From positions 13,984,146 to 14,048,145 of the forward strand of contig CM048852.1 in the NCBI GenBank assembly GCA_026545225.1: DNA of 64,000 bases, written 5' to 3'. Source of the DNA: Cornus controversa. Its lineage: Eukaryota; Streptophyta; Magnoliopsida; Cornales; Cornaceae. Below, piece after piece: positions 32,655 through 45,356 of this stretch. The translations under genes and the position numbers were made by a program. Position 1 is the first letter of the stretch. Each line of letters opens with the position of its first letter. Under the pieces are notes generated by a model, which was not told the DNA's origin, did no database searches, and saw nothing but the letters and a program-made list of their open reading frames with translations.

Positions 32655-34194
32655 AGTACGTCACATTGTTGTTTTATGTCATTTTCCTCGTAAGGCACAT
32701 CAGAAGTTAATTATCTCTGCGCGTTGGTTCATTTAGCCGGAAGACCACGGTTGCCATCTGTTTGTTCTTCATAAGAGTTGTGATTGGTGGAAAAGGAGCA
32801 ATTTAGTTATAATTGGGAATTTGTCTATGGCACAGATTTGAGTTGACAAAGGGGTCACTGTGTAGGATGTGGATTATTTGAAGCATATGCATTATGATTC
32901 CTACAGATTTGTATTATGCAGAACTGAAGTTGTTCTTGGAAATAAAGCTTGGGCTGGTACATTTCCAGTTTTGGCAATTCATTCTATAATCTCTTGGCAT
33001 TCACACTTGTTTCAGAAAGTGGTATCTATTTTCTGAGCAAAATTAGTTCTTATTTATATATTATTTCTATATTGGTATCAGATTTCCAAGGCTGTAGATG
33101 AGCTGAGCCACTTGGAGTATTGATTGTTCAAGCTCCGTAAAATATAACAAGCTTTTAATGGAGATTGAGCTTTTAGCTCGTTTACTTCAAGGTCAAACTT
33201 CTATAAAGACAATCTAGTTTGCTTATTATATATAATAATCTCGACAGCCGTTCACCAAGCCCACAAGTAGATCCTGAGCAAGTTCAAGTAGCTTGGTTTG
33301 TCTTACAACCCACAACTTCTGTGAAACGATTACATCTGTGGAATGACTAAAATTTATCCTAAAGTTGGTGGTGCTAAAATTAAGTGGTGGTGCTAGAACT
33401 ATAAAACCACAGGGATGCTTTCCAAGATGTGTATATTTTTAATATTCTAGAGACTGTTGAACAAAATAATATTTCTTTAGTTGAAAGGGAAATATGTAAA
33501 TACCCTAAAAGATGTCCAGTGGAGTGTTATGCATTTCTATATCTTAGTGATGATAAAGTTGTCTAATAGTTCATCAGCATCTACTTCCATATCCCGATAG
33601 AGAGAAACTTTCTTTTCATTCTACTAATTATGGGTAATGTGACCGTCTTTTGGCTTGATCTAAAAGAATGCTTTGCACTTACGTTATGCAACCTCTTTAC
33701 TTATAGGGAAATAAACTTCTAATGTTGAACTTTGACTTCCCTAATCGGAAAATAGCCTTTTACTGATGAATTTTGCCTTTTGGGTTGAGGGAAAATTGTT
33801 TTTGTTAATATTTGGTAATATCATTTTTTAAATTGAATCCGAGCAGCAAATTTATCTGCAGGCTATAAATTTTATATGGAAGTTTGAACTGTTTGTGTAT
33901 GGATAGATTTTGGATTTCCCCCCTCCCTCCTTTAAGTAAGAGAGAAAGAGAGAGAATAGTGTTTGCTATATCTGATAGAGTGTTCTGCTTTCTCCTCGCA
34001 CTAGTGTTTTTTTTTTTTTTTGGGAGAGGGGGTAGTGAGTGGGGATTTAAGTGTGCAGTCTGATATGGTTTTTAAGGCAATTTATCTTCACATTTGATGC
34101 TCATTGATCATATTGTAGCACCATATATCATATTGTTGCTTTCTCCAGAGCACGGTGCATAGTAGATCACATTGTTTAAACGATGATGAGGCAA
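32655..34194. other. Probable 3' UTR of the captured gene and unassigned sequence
   Basis: The first few hundred bases after TGA may be the captured gene's 3' UTR. The rest has no recognisable gene; a T-run lies at about 34,006-34,020 and a GA-rich patch at about 33,940-33,955. Confidence 0.35.
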
Positions 34195-34995
34195 ATGGGG
34201 TGGGGTCCGAATCAATTGAAAAGGCTTGTTAAAGCTTACTCCCCTCATGTTCTCTTTTTGATGGAGTCAAAAAATCAGGAAGAGACCATGGAAAAAATTC
34301 AAAGGTAGATGGGTTTTGAAAAGAAATTTTATGTTGATCCAGTTGGGTTGGCAGGTGGTTTGGCTATCATGTGGGTTGAGTTGATATATTTGGAGGTTGT
34401 AGCATTTGATTCTTTCTATATTTTGGTGAAAGTTAATGAATCTCAAAGGAATAGGAGTTGGTCTTTCTATAGAGTGTATGCTTCCTCTAATGACTCCATT
34501 CGAAAATCTTAGTGGGAAGGATTGAAATGTGAGATGTTTCAGAATATGCAAAATAATGTAATCATTGGTGACTTCAATGATATGAGAACTGGTGATGAGA
34601 AGGTTGGAGGCAGAAGTAGACTTGTGTGGACGTTGAGAGCTTTCAATCAATTTATAAATGATTGTAAGTAATTGGAGATGGGGTTTAGAGGTTATCCATT
34701 CACTTGGAATAATCAGAGAGAAAAGGTAGGAAATATCCAAGAAAGATTGGATAGGGTATTATGTGATGAGGTTTGGTTATTGAATTACCCTAAGGCAATT
34801 CTCCAGCATGTTCAAGTGGTTGGATCTGACCATATGGCTCTTGTTTTAGATACTGATGGCAATGTTCAGAAGATGGGAAAATCATTCAGGTTTGATGCGA
34901 GATGGCTTGAAGATGAGGATTGACATGCAACAATGGAGAATGCTTGGAGGTCTGAAGTTCAAGGAAGTTTTATGCATCAAATGAGGTCTAAGATC
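34195..34995 (+). mobile_element. LINE ORF2 endonuclease fragment
   Basis: Exo-endo-phosphatase type endonuclease of a plant L1-like LINE. It begins with LKRLVKAYSPHVLFLMESK, then GLAGGLAIMW, IIGDFND and GFRGYPFTWNNQR, and ends with RLDRVLCDEVW and GSDHMALVL. These are the usual N-terminal landmarks of ORF2 in order, including the catalytic GDFN and the SDH motif. Three stops (TAG near 34,510, TAA near 34,668 and TGA at 34,921) break it. No reverse transcriptase follows. It may or may not belong to the LINE at 51.7 kb. Confidence 0.85.
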
Positions 34996-35770
34996 TCAAA
35001 GTAAAAAAGAGACTATATATAAAAGAGACTATAATTTCCTCATTTGAATTTAAGAAGTGGAGCTCCAATGGCTATTCTAAAGAACCACTATATCTCAAAA
35101 GATCAAACCTACTGGATAATCACTATTTATTGACATATCAAATAAAATCATACCTTAACAGCTGACTCGCTACCAAGTTCCTTCAGATCATCAAATTTTG
35201 TTACCTGATCATTATCATGATAGCCAAGTCAGCACTTTCTGGTTCCATAAAAATAACAACAGATGAGAAAATAAAAATTGAAGACAACACAAATATTAGG
35301 TGTTTTTTGGATGATAATAACATCTTAATTTTTTAAGAGCCTTGATACAAGGCTAAATAAAATAGACTGGAATCCACCAATCATATCATTCAAGAAAAAA
35401 TAAATCCACCAATCATATCATTTGAGAAACATAAAAACAAACAGGGCACAAAAAAAAAAGCAAGAAATAGAAGAAGACAAAGAGAGGACAACAAAAAAAA
35501 TAAATAAGAACAAGAACATAAAAGAATAAAAGAAGTGTTGTTTGTATATGTAGTCACCTATAGATGCAAATTGTTGGGAGGTCAAAACAGAATACCTGGA
35601 AGGTACCTCTTCTCCCCTTCTCATTCATATATATGTATATGTACAAATATGTCAATGGAGATTCTGAACAAGTTATGCTTTTTTGGTACGTGTGTCCATG
35701 TATTTATTTTATATATGAACACAATGTTTATGCATTATGATACATAAAATTGTGATTTTGTTTCATTGGC
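34996..35770. other. CACTA interior, unassigned
   Basis: AT-rich, with no coding region recognised. Duplicated phrase CCACCAATCATATCATT near 35,374 and 35,406. Confidence 0.35.
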
Positions 35771-35989
35771 AGCATCAACGTAGTGCAGACAATCAAAGAG
35801 TTAGCATCTCTGAACCAATTGTCTACTAGGAAAAACCCAGTTATGCTTTTATGGTATTTCTTTTATAGATGAACACAACGTTTATCCATTAAGCTACATA
35901 AAATTATGATTATGTGTTTCACTGGCAGCATCAACCTAGTGCAAACAATCAGAGAGTTAGCATATCAGAACCAACTATCTACCGGGTAA
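35771..35989 (+). repeat. Duplicated exon-like segment
   Basis: Two copies about 155 bases apart (35,772-35,829 and 35,928-35,986). Each follows a TTGGCAG/CTGGCAG acceptor-like signal and encodes a related 19-residue string around NQRVSISEP. The second copy (HQPSANNQRVSISEPTIYR) ends at a GTAAAA donor-like site; the first ends in TAG. The sequence between them is also duplicated (ATGCTTTT.TGGTA, TATTTCTTTTATAGATGAACACAA-type). It may be a small captured exon that was duplicated. The family is not recognised. Confidence 0.4.
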
Positions 35990-36296
35990 AACATATCTCT
36001 CAAAGGTTTGAGTTTCCAAATTCTGCTACTTTCTTGAGGTGAAAAAACAAAAATCAAAGACATCGTGGAAACAAAAATCACATTATGTGTCAAAACCATA
36101 CAAATTTGAAGAAGAAAATAGAAAGAAGAGCAGATATACTTGTGTGTGTAGAAATAGAGTATTGTGTTTTCCAAACCCTAGCCTTATACAAGTGAAGAGA
36201 ACATGAAAGTGTTGGGAAAAAACATGAAAGGGGTTAATTATTTTACTTATGCTCTCTTTTTGCAAAGAAAATGGAAAGGAAAAAATCTACATTCGG

Positions 36297-39200
36297 CTAC
36301 TTACAGATTTTGATGAACTTGATAGGCCACGCAATTGTAAGTCCAATAACATCTTTCAAAACACAGAATGGAGACTGAGCCCTATACAAGGGCACATTTT
36401 CTTCATTGACTTCATTGATCCACACTTTCCAACATTCGAAACCAAGAGGCGCAGAACCAATGAGAGCATTAGGATCCGTTGACTCAACATCACCCTTAGC
36501 GACAACTAAACCTGTCCCATTATAATGCAATAACTGACAAATGGATCCGACAACATTTTCCGTAGGTGAGACTTGAGATGGAGCATTTTGTGCCTACCAC
36601 AATACCAAAAAAGAAAAAAGATAGTAAAAAATAAGAAAACAATAAATAATGCTTTCTTGATTAACCAATAGCATTGTAATGAGAGAGAGAGAGAAAGAGA
36701 TTGTATCAAATTTAAAGAGAGATTACTTACCCAAGTAGATTGAAGCAGTTCCATTTGTTGTAGCATTTTTTCGTGCCTTTGCATTTTCTCTTGCATTTGC
36801 TGATTCACTTGTTCTTGCCTTTGCTCTTGCATTTGTGATTTTCGTTGCAATTCATCAATTGTCCTCTCATATTTTCGGGAAGCATCATTCTGGGCATTCA
36901 ATTTGCGCAGGGTTACCCCAAACCCAAGCGCTCTCACTCTTCCTCGATGTTCAGGACCTATTACATGCGTCAGTGCATCATCATGAATTCCAGAAGTCTG
37001 AGTGGTCTGGGTATGTTCTTGCATTTGTTCCTGAAACAACAATATATATAAAATAGATTTATTAGTATTATAACTATATATAAATGATCAACTACTAAAA
37101 CTACAAATGTGATTATTTGTTACCACTGCCTTTTGGACCGTTTCATTTATAAAAGTTCCATCCTTTCTTGTATGCGCTTTAATCCACACGTCAACTCTTG
37201 AAATGGAATCGGGCGTGTCTGAATTTTTTTTCTACATAAGAACATAAAAGAATTAAAAGAGAATACTTAATCAATGAAACCAAAAAAGAAAAGCAAAAAG
37301 TGCATACTTAATCAATAGTTTTGCTGACATTTTTCTCCTCATTAGCATAATTGAGAAACTAATAGTATGCAACTTACTATACATGAGCCCAGTCAATAGT
37401 TATAAATTTTGAGAATATTAAAAGTAATCAAGCTACCATAAGGTGTCTAGCATTATCAAAATTTCAAGTTCGTAAGCATAAATAATAACAAAACTATACT
37501 ATCTAGTAGTCCCTTACAAAATCCTCAAATCTAGTTCTATATCATAATGAAAATTTAGCACTTATATATATATATATATGAGAAAAAATATTGGAACAGG
37601 CAACCCAATAACTTTGAGACAACATTAATATTGTGGAAAAGGTAGAGTAATTAAGGAGAAAATGACAGGTTGCTGGATCATATTAATGTCCATTTCATGA
37701 GACTGATCTTATGTTCAACAATCATGAGAAGCTATCTCTTGCATAATGCGCGCAATTGAGAGGACAGTATTACCATAGCATTCACTCCATAATTCAATTT
37801 AATTGAAGTAGCACCCAAAGAATTAGTAACATGCAAAAGTCAAAACACCAAAGCAAAGGAAGATAAACTTTCAGTAATCGCTACTGCTGTTAACTTTCAT
37901 GTGACAATAGTGATTAGTGATAGTGAGGCTGATGGTTGCTGTTGTGATATTATTTCCAAAAAATGGTCATTCTTGTACTTGAACCCCTGTCCCCACCTTT
38001 GCTAGCCTAAGCTTTTACCATGGCATCATCTTCGAATATGCTGCTCTGGACCAAACTTAAAAACTACTTTTTGGTACTTAATTGAGAATATAATTTATAG
38101 ACACCTTTTTTGGACAGGAAGAGAAAAGTTGCAGCTGCATCTAGGCCTCATATATTTAGGAAGTACCAGGCAAAATAACCACTTAAAAGACAGATACATG
38201 TCTACATCATATAAAAAAAATGAGAAGTTTAAATTCTGGTACCAATAAATAGACACTCAAATTAGAGATCTATTGATTAATAAAGAAAATTTATTAATCA
38301 AGACTCTAAATCTAGGTAACAGAATAACAAAAGTCAAATCAGAATCATCACACACAATAAAAATTAGAAAATGATAAAGCGCCACCACCACCATGCACAA
38401 ACAGACCCACACAACCAACAATCCATGTCGGTCAAGCCACCTAAAACCACCGTCCAACCCAAAATCGAACCCACCATGACAACCAAACTCTATCACTGGC
38501 CACCACCTCCTCCAATGTAGGCTCACAGACACCAACTTCCATTCCCAGCCGAACCTATCTCTCTCTCTCTAGCATATACCTTTTTCCTCCCTCTAACACT
38601 CTCTAGAGATCCTTTCCTTCAATTAAAATTAAATGAGCTAAAAATTATGGGGTATTACACCCATTGTACTAAGGGTACATAAAACATTACCATCTCATCT
38701 GCTGTCTCAACATAGCCTTTTCGACTCATTGTGTGTGGGGTTTTATTTTTAGCTTGCAAATCTTGCTTCTTCTTCTCTCCACCTATAAATATAGCAGTGT
38801 AGTTAATTTATATACGTCATACAAAAAAATGAAATAGGTAAAAATGACATTTAATTTGAAATATATACACTCACAGCATGCACTTCTGATAAACGTTGCG
38901 TAGCAAATCTTTTCCACTCCTCCAATGTGGGCACATTAGGGGGCTTCATGAGTTCTATTGTTCGTGGATTATTTCCCACCTCCAGCAGCTTCTTTGTCAC
39001 TTTTGATTTATGGGTACGCCATGCAGCTCCCATCTTCTGACATGCGAGAAAGTATCCACTATCAGAAACATCATACTGCAACTGCAATGAAATGACAAAA
39101 TTAAAAGAAACAACCATAACGTTTTGACTATTTAAACAAGCAAGTTTTGCGCAGTTATTGCATTAAGAATATAATGCTCTTTTCTAAGGTAGGTTTCTAC

Positions 39201-40034
39201 TCAGTTTCAATGAGCAAAAATAACTATTTTTTGGGGTAGGTTTTTAGTCTTTTCTGGGTAGGTGTTTGCTTAGTTTCATTGAGCAGAAATTAATCTTTTT
39301 TGGGGTAGCTTTCTGCTGCAGAAACTATTCTTTTCTGGTTAAGGTTTTGCTAGCAAAAACTGCTATTATCTAAGGCAGTTTTGGGCAAGTTTCTTCTTAG
39401 TTTAATGAGCAGAAAGTAGTCTTTTCTTGGCTAGTTTCTACTCTTTTAAATGGGATGTTCATTCCATTACTTAGTAAAAAGAAAGAACTATACCTTTACA
39501 GCCTCCCATACGTCTTTAAGCATATTTTCTGGCACTTTGTCCCATTTTTCAATAGTTACAGGCACCATCTCACGTGCTAATATTGGAATGGATGAATTGT
39601 ATTTCTTCCTATTGTCGCCAATTGCCCGCCCCATGTCATCAATATCCACATGAGGCCTCTTGTCTTCTAACGGAACAATACCCTTCAATTTAGACTTTCC
39701 CCTACCCCTTTTTTTAGTACCACTTGTTGCTTGGTCCTCATGGGTAGAGACTTGAGAGGTAGGTGTACGTGGAGAGTTTGAATCCCCATCAGAAATGCAT
39801 ACGGCTGAAGGTGTACGAACTATTGCAGCCTCAATTGCTCGACGCTCCCATTCTAGTCTTTTCCCAGCCCGTTTGGAAGACTTCATTAATTTCAAGTACA
39901 TACAAATTAATATAAGAATATATAACATTAAAGTCACACTAAAAAATTGGTGGCACTTAGATGAAAACATTAAGGAAGGAATAATAACAACAATAACTAA
40001 ATCTATTAATTCTTACCTCAGCAGGTCCAGACAT
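36297..40034 (-). CDS. Ptta/TNPA-type CACTA protein (Transposase_24-like), probably frameshifted
   Basis: Second CACTA gene. Minus-strand exons read as: 40,034-40,017 (start MSGPAE), 39,880-39,494 (basic stretch GTKKRGRGKSKLKG; DMGRAIGDNRKKY), 39,081-38,875 (QKMGAAWRTHKSKVTKK; EEWKRFATQRLSE), 38,782-38,691 (TPHTMSRKGYVETADEM), 37,231-37,124 (SRVDVWIKAHTRKDGT), 37,030-36,731 (GPEHRGRVRALGFGVT, then a Gln-rich coiled coil with MQEKMQRHEKMLQQME) and 36,593-36,297 (C-terminal domain ending in WPIKFIKICK). This order is that of plant Ptta/En/Spm proteins, the TNPA-like partner that binds sub-terminal repeats in En/Spm. All junctions keep phase except exon 3 to 4, where the frame is off by one, so it may be a pseudogene. 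The 1.45 kb intron 38,690-37,232 probably contains an insertion (CCACCACC-rich stretch near 38,380-38,520). Confidence 0.75.
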
Positions 40035-40311
40035 AATGAAAGAAATGTAAGAACTTGATTTGTGTACAAGCTCAAAAACCTGCAATATATATGAAGTTGG
40101 CAAAAAATATCAAGCACATTCATATGAGAGCTAAGTATTACTAGGAGGCGGAGGCAAGTCAATCATCATCTCACTATGAAAGTAAAAGCAATAATAAAGA
40201 ATGAAACAATCTCCGACAATCAGAACCATATTTTATTAATGGATAAGCCAGATTACAACAAATTAAGGGCCATAAAACCAAAAATAAAATCGATCATTAC
40301 AATCCAAAATT

Positions 40312-43300
40312 CTAAACTATTATGCCCTCACAATCATCTCGTACATATGGATGATCATCGTCATAAACATTTGAGTCAAGTCTTGATATATCTAAAGGAG
40401 CATAAGGCACATTAAGATTCTCTTCAAAAGTCCCCACATCGTGATAGCCTCTAGGTGGCGCTTTAAGTACAAAATACCAACTTGAGGTTTCAGTATCCCT
40501 AGAATAAAACACTTGCTTAGCCTGTGACGCAAGGATAAATGGATCTCTTGCAAATTGACTTTGACCTTCGTGAAGGTTCACCAATGTAAATCCATCTTCA
40601 ACTTTGATGCCATTTCTAATGTTAGCCCAATCACAGTGAAATAACGGCACTTCAAATGTGTAGTAGTTCAGCAAAATTATATCTTTCAGAACGCCATAAT
40701 AAGATATTTTCTGAACGACTTGATTTGTGTCTCTTACACTAGATTGGCATATAGTTTCAGCTTCAATGGAAACACCACTGTTTTGCGTGCTTCTCTCGAT
40801 ATCCTTGGTGTGAAATCTTTGACCATTCACAACATAACCAGAATAAGAAGTTACTTCTGCCGTAGGCCCACGTGCAAGAAACCTTAACCTACTTGACACG
40901 TCACAACTTGCAAAAATCTCTGTTTTGAACCAGGAACTGAAGGTCTCCATATGTGTCTTTTGTAGGGCATTTTCATTCCTTGCTAATCAATTGTCAATAT
41001 TCTTGAGTTCGTCCAAATGCTTTCTAACATATAAAACAGTATTGTTATGCATGGTTTTAATTAATTATTACAAATAAACCAAAATATTAGTAACACCTTA
41101 CTCTATGTATGGTGCGACCTCGTCATTGTTGAATAATACATAACGGTGAGCAATGGCTAACATGTCAGCAGGAATGGTTTTTAAAATTCTCTTGTTTATA
41201 TGGCGTCCTCCTTCTATGCTTTCACCTTCAATAGCTTCGTTTCGAGAAGGACGAACACCTATTTCAGTTGCTTTCTCAATGTGCTCACTACAAAACTGAA
41301 TGCACTCTTTGACCAAATAGTTTTCTGCTATACACCCTTCCGGCCTTGATCGATTCCTAACATATCCTTTATAAACTTTCATCATCTTGAGAACGACGAG
41401 ATAATATTATATATATAAATTAAATCATATTTGCAATACATATAATAAAAGAAAAAATATAAATTAATTACCTTTCAAATGGGTACATCCAACGAAATTG
41501 TACTGGTCCACATAAACGAGCTTCTCGTGCAATATGAATGGTAACGTGTACCATAATATCGAAGAAAGACGGTGGAAAAAATCGTTCAAACATGCATAAA
41601 GTTTCGACAATTTCCTTTTCATGTTTTTCCAATTGGTTCCTATCAATCACCCTTTGGCATATTTTATTGAAATACGCGCATAAGCGAAATATAGCATTTC
41701 TCGGACCCTTTGGTAGTAGTCCACGTAAAGCTACAGGAAGCAATTGTTGCATAAGAACATGACAATCATGGGATTTTAGGCCACTAATCTTACATTCATC
41801 CAATGACACTCGTTGTCCAATATTCGAACTATAACCATCAGGTAACTTCAATTGTTTTAACCTTTTACAAAATCGACCCTTCTCTTGCTTTGATAATGTA
41901 TGGGGTGCTGGTGGCAAATAATGTTTTTTTCCCCTCTCCTTTGGGTGCAATTCGGCCCTGATTCCCATCGACTCCAAATCCATACGAGACTTGAGTCCGT
42001 CCTTTGATTTTCCCTTCATATTCAATAAAGTGCCGACAATGCTCTCACAAACATTTTTTTCAATGTGCATTACATCCAAATTGTGACGAAGAAGTAATGT
42101 CTAACATAACAAACAGAAAGATTATGTATTAGTGAGTGTGAACTACTCAAAGAAATAATAAATTCAAAGAAGAAAAAAGGCATGACAATTAATTCAAATT
42201 GTGTACCTCCCAGTATGGTAACTCAAAAAATATAGATTTTTTCTTCCATGGCCAGAAGGGATCATCTTCTGATTCTTGTTCTGAATTCTTGCGCTTTTTG
42301 GGAGGTTTTTGCTGGGAATTCTTGGAGTTTTTACTTTTTCCCCAATTATTTTCAAAAGTCTCAACACGACGAAAAATTTCTGAACCAGATAATACTCTAG
42401 GTGGATCCCCCAGTTCTTCTTTTCCATCAAACCAGGTTTTCTTCTTTCTATATGGGTGATTATGTGGAAGAAATCTCCGACTACCCCTAAACACAATTTT
42501 CATACTACACGGCAAATATTCTGAATTTGTGTCTTTAGCACACACTGGACAACCACACTTACCCTTTGTTGCCTGACCAGACAAATTAGAATAGGCCGGT
42601 AAATCACTAACTGTCCACATCAAAACCGCCTTCAAATTAAACATGGATTTAGTGAATGAGTCATAGAGTTGAACACCTTTTTCCCACAACTCCTTCAAAT
42701 CCTCCACCAGTGGCTCTAAAAACACATCAATGTCATTCCCTGGTTGCTTTGGTCCGGAGATCAACAACGTCAACATCATATTCTCTTTAGACATGCAAAG
42801 CAAAGGGTCAAAATTATAAATAACTAAAATCACCGGCCAACAACTATGTTTAGTGCTAAGGTCACCGAATGGATTAACCCCATCAGCCGCAAGGCCAAGC
42901 CTTAAATTTTGAGGATCTGATGCAAAAGACGGCCACTTTTTATTTATCATATCCCATGAAAGTGAATCAACTGGATGGCGCATCTTCTTATCTCGACTTT
43001 TATTAGTCGAATGCCACAATACTTGTTCGGCCTTTTCGATTGATCGAAATAATCGCCTAAATCTTGGTACTATTGGAAAGTACCATAACACCTTTGCTGG
43101 AACGCCTTCTCGAACCTTCTTAGATTGTGCGTTCACTTTCCATCGTGAAACACCACATTTTGGGCATATACTCATATCCTCATTTTCTTTTCTAAACAAA
43201 CAACAATCATTGATGCACGCATCTATTTTTTCGTATCCGAAATCAAATGTCTTTAATAACTTCTTTGTTGCAAGAATCCCCTTAGGAAGTTTGTTATTTG

Positions 43301-43925
43301 GCGGAAGCATATCGCGAACAATGTTAAGAAGCTCATCAAATCCAGTGTCAGATAAATTATGAGCAGCTTTGTGGTTATATAAAGCAACCATTGCTGACAT
43401 AATTGTATATTTCATGCAATCAGGATATAAAGGAGATTCAGCATATTCCAAAGCTTTCCTGAACTTAGCCTCTTTACTTCCATCAGTAGACTCTGTAGTA
43501 CCATCGTCTTCACCATCAAAATAAGCATCTGTAAACATCTCATACGTTTCATACATTTCCACAGGGTCATCATCCCCTTCATTTTCTGCATGTACACTCT
43601 TCTTCTCTCCATGAAAGACCCACACAATATAGTTTAAATCCATTCCATTTATCACTATGTGCTCATACACTGTACTGAAGCATTGATATTCTGAATTTAA
43701 ACAATGTCTACAAGGGCATAAAATGGTATCCCGATTCCCTGCATTACCTTGAGCCCAATCAACAAATCTTTGTGCTCCATTTATATACTCGTTGGAAGCT
43801 CTACAGTTAAAAACTCAAATATTTTAATAATGACAAAAATGACAGGTACAATCGCTAAACTTTTATGGGTAAGGTTATTTAGGTTATAATAACCTGCTAT
43901 CAAGGTGCATCCAGCTTTTATCCAT
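40312..43925 (-). pseudogene. TNP2-type CACTA transposase with a premature stop
   Basis: Main transposase of the CACTA element, in minus-strand exons. 43,925-43,894 is the start, MDKSWMHLDSR. 43,800-42,207 holds the Transpos_assoc region with NGAQRFVDWAQGN and the CPCRHC zinc-type motif, then the Tnp2 domain with DACINDCCLFRKENEDMSICP, CGVSRW, LRLGLAADGVNPFG and CPVCAKDT. 42,100-41,472 has LDVMHIEKNVCES and DUF4218 with HDCHVLMQQLLPV. About 41,388-41,100 has SRPEGCIAENYLVKECIQF. 41,023-40,312 is DUF4216 with YYGVLKDIILLNY and VPLFHCDW. Damage: in-frame TGA at 40,987-40,989 at the start of the last exon, and the join from 41,472 to the next exon does not keep phase with the only acceptor I see. 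The catalytic exon 2 is open for about 530 codons, so decay is recent. Confidence 0.85.
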
Positions 43926-43989
43926 AGCTTCTTGCGCTGATTTGTTCAATAATAAGTGACTACTTCTAGTAGAAGTGATCGATAACCTA

Positions 43990-45356
43990 AACCAAGTTCA
44001 TCATAAGTAAAAAAATCACATTATTTAATTAAATATATACCAAATTTTGTGTGTGGGTGTGTTCATTCAAGCAGAAGAATGGTAGAATTAATGGAAAGAA
44101 ACTTGTGTTTTTATCTTATTTCGTTGGCTTTGTTGGGAGTTCAAATGACTACAAAGGCGGAAGAGAGGCTAATAAGTTCATCCTAGTTGGAAATGTTTGT
44201 GGTTGATCTTCTAGATATGCCCAAACTCAAAGGTTTCAGTGTTGTCAATGGTCTTGGAGTGGCAAATAACTAGGAGCAGCAATAATATAAAATAAAAGGA
44301 ATTAGGATGACTTAGATTTGGTATCTCAATGCAGTGCATCAAATAGAGCAGATACCCAATACTAGCAAAGAGAGGTGAAACATCAATTGAATACTTGTTA
44401 TGTCAATGCTCAGAAGCTGGTTGATACAACACCAATTAGAGTGAACAAATTAGACATATAGGCTATGATGTTAAAAACTAGGGACTTGGGCAAGCTAAGC
44501 CTTCAATATAGCATATGTACTTCAGTAGTCATTCTAGAAAAAATACATAAAAAGAAACATTTTCTTTTCCTACCATCACAGCCAGCAAATTATCAATTCA
44601 AAATCTCTAGCAGTCTAAATCAAAGCAAAACCTAAACAGGCATTCGTATGTTTTCCATCAAACTAGTTTATTATCCAACTCAATTCACTTCCAAACACAG
44701 CCCAGTTCCAACCTCTAACTCCAAGTTCATCATAAGTAAAAAAATCACATTATTTAATTAAATATATACCAAATTTTGTGTGTGGGTGTGTTCATTCAAG
44801 TAGAAGAAGGATAGAATTAATGGAAAGAAACTTGTGTTTTTATCTCATTTCTTTGGCTTTGTTGGGAGTTCAAATGACTACAAAGGCAGAAGAGAGGCTA
44901 ATAAGTTTATCCTAGTTGGAAATGTTTGTGGATGATCTTCTAGATATGCCCAAACTCAAAGGTTTCAGTGTTGTCAATGGTCTTGGAGTGGCAAATAACT
45001 AAGAGCAGCAATAATATAAAATAAAAGGAATTAGGATGACTGAGATTTGGTAAGTACTAATATAATCAGATGCATATAAATGCAACAATTAAACACCTCA
45101 TACAAATAGGGGTGAAAGAACCGATAACAATTAGACACCTCATAAGTATGTACTTCAGTAGTCATTCTAAAAAAACAAAGAAAAAGAAACAGTTTCTTTT
45201 CCTACCATCACACCCAACAAATTATCAATTGAAAATCTCTAGCAGTCTAAATCAAAGCAAAACCTAAATAGGCATTTGTATGTTTTCCATCAAACTAGTT
45301 TATTATCCAACTCAATTCACTTCCAAACACAGCTGAGTTCCAACCTCTAACTCCAA
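43990..45356. repeat. Imperfect tandem duplication, about 0.7 kb unit
   Basis: Unit 1 (about 43,990-44,719) and unit 2 (about 44,720-45,356) start with CCAAGTTCATCATAAGTAAA, share about 330 near-identical bases up to GAGATTTGGTA, and share a second 200-base block starting ACTTCAGTAGTCATTC and ending with CCAACCTCTAACTCC. Unit 2 is shorter in the middle. It lies just upstream of the transposase start, within the CACTA element. No coding function seen. Confidence 0.88.

Noticed and set aside
38257..38535. Minus-strand 92-aa Val/Trp-rich frame in the TNPA intron
   Set aside because: Derived from CCACCACC-rich simple sequence, probably an inserted repeat; no domain.
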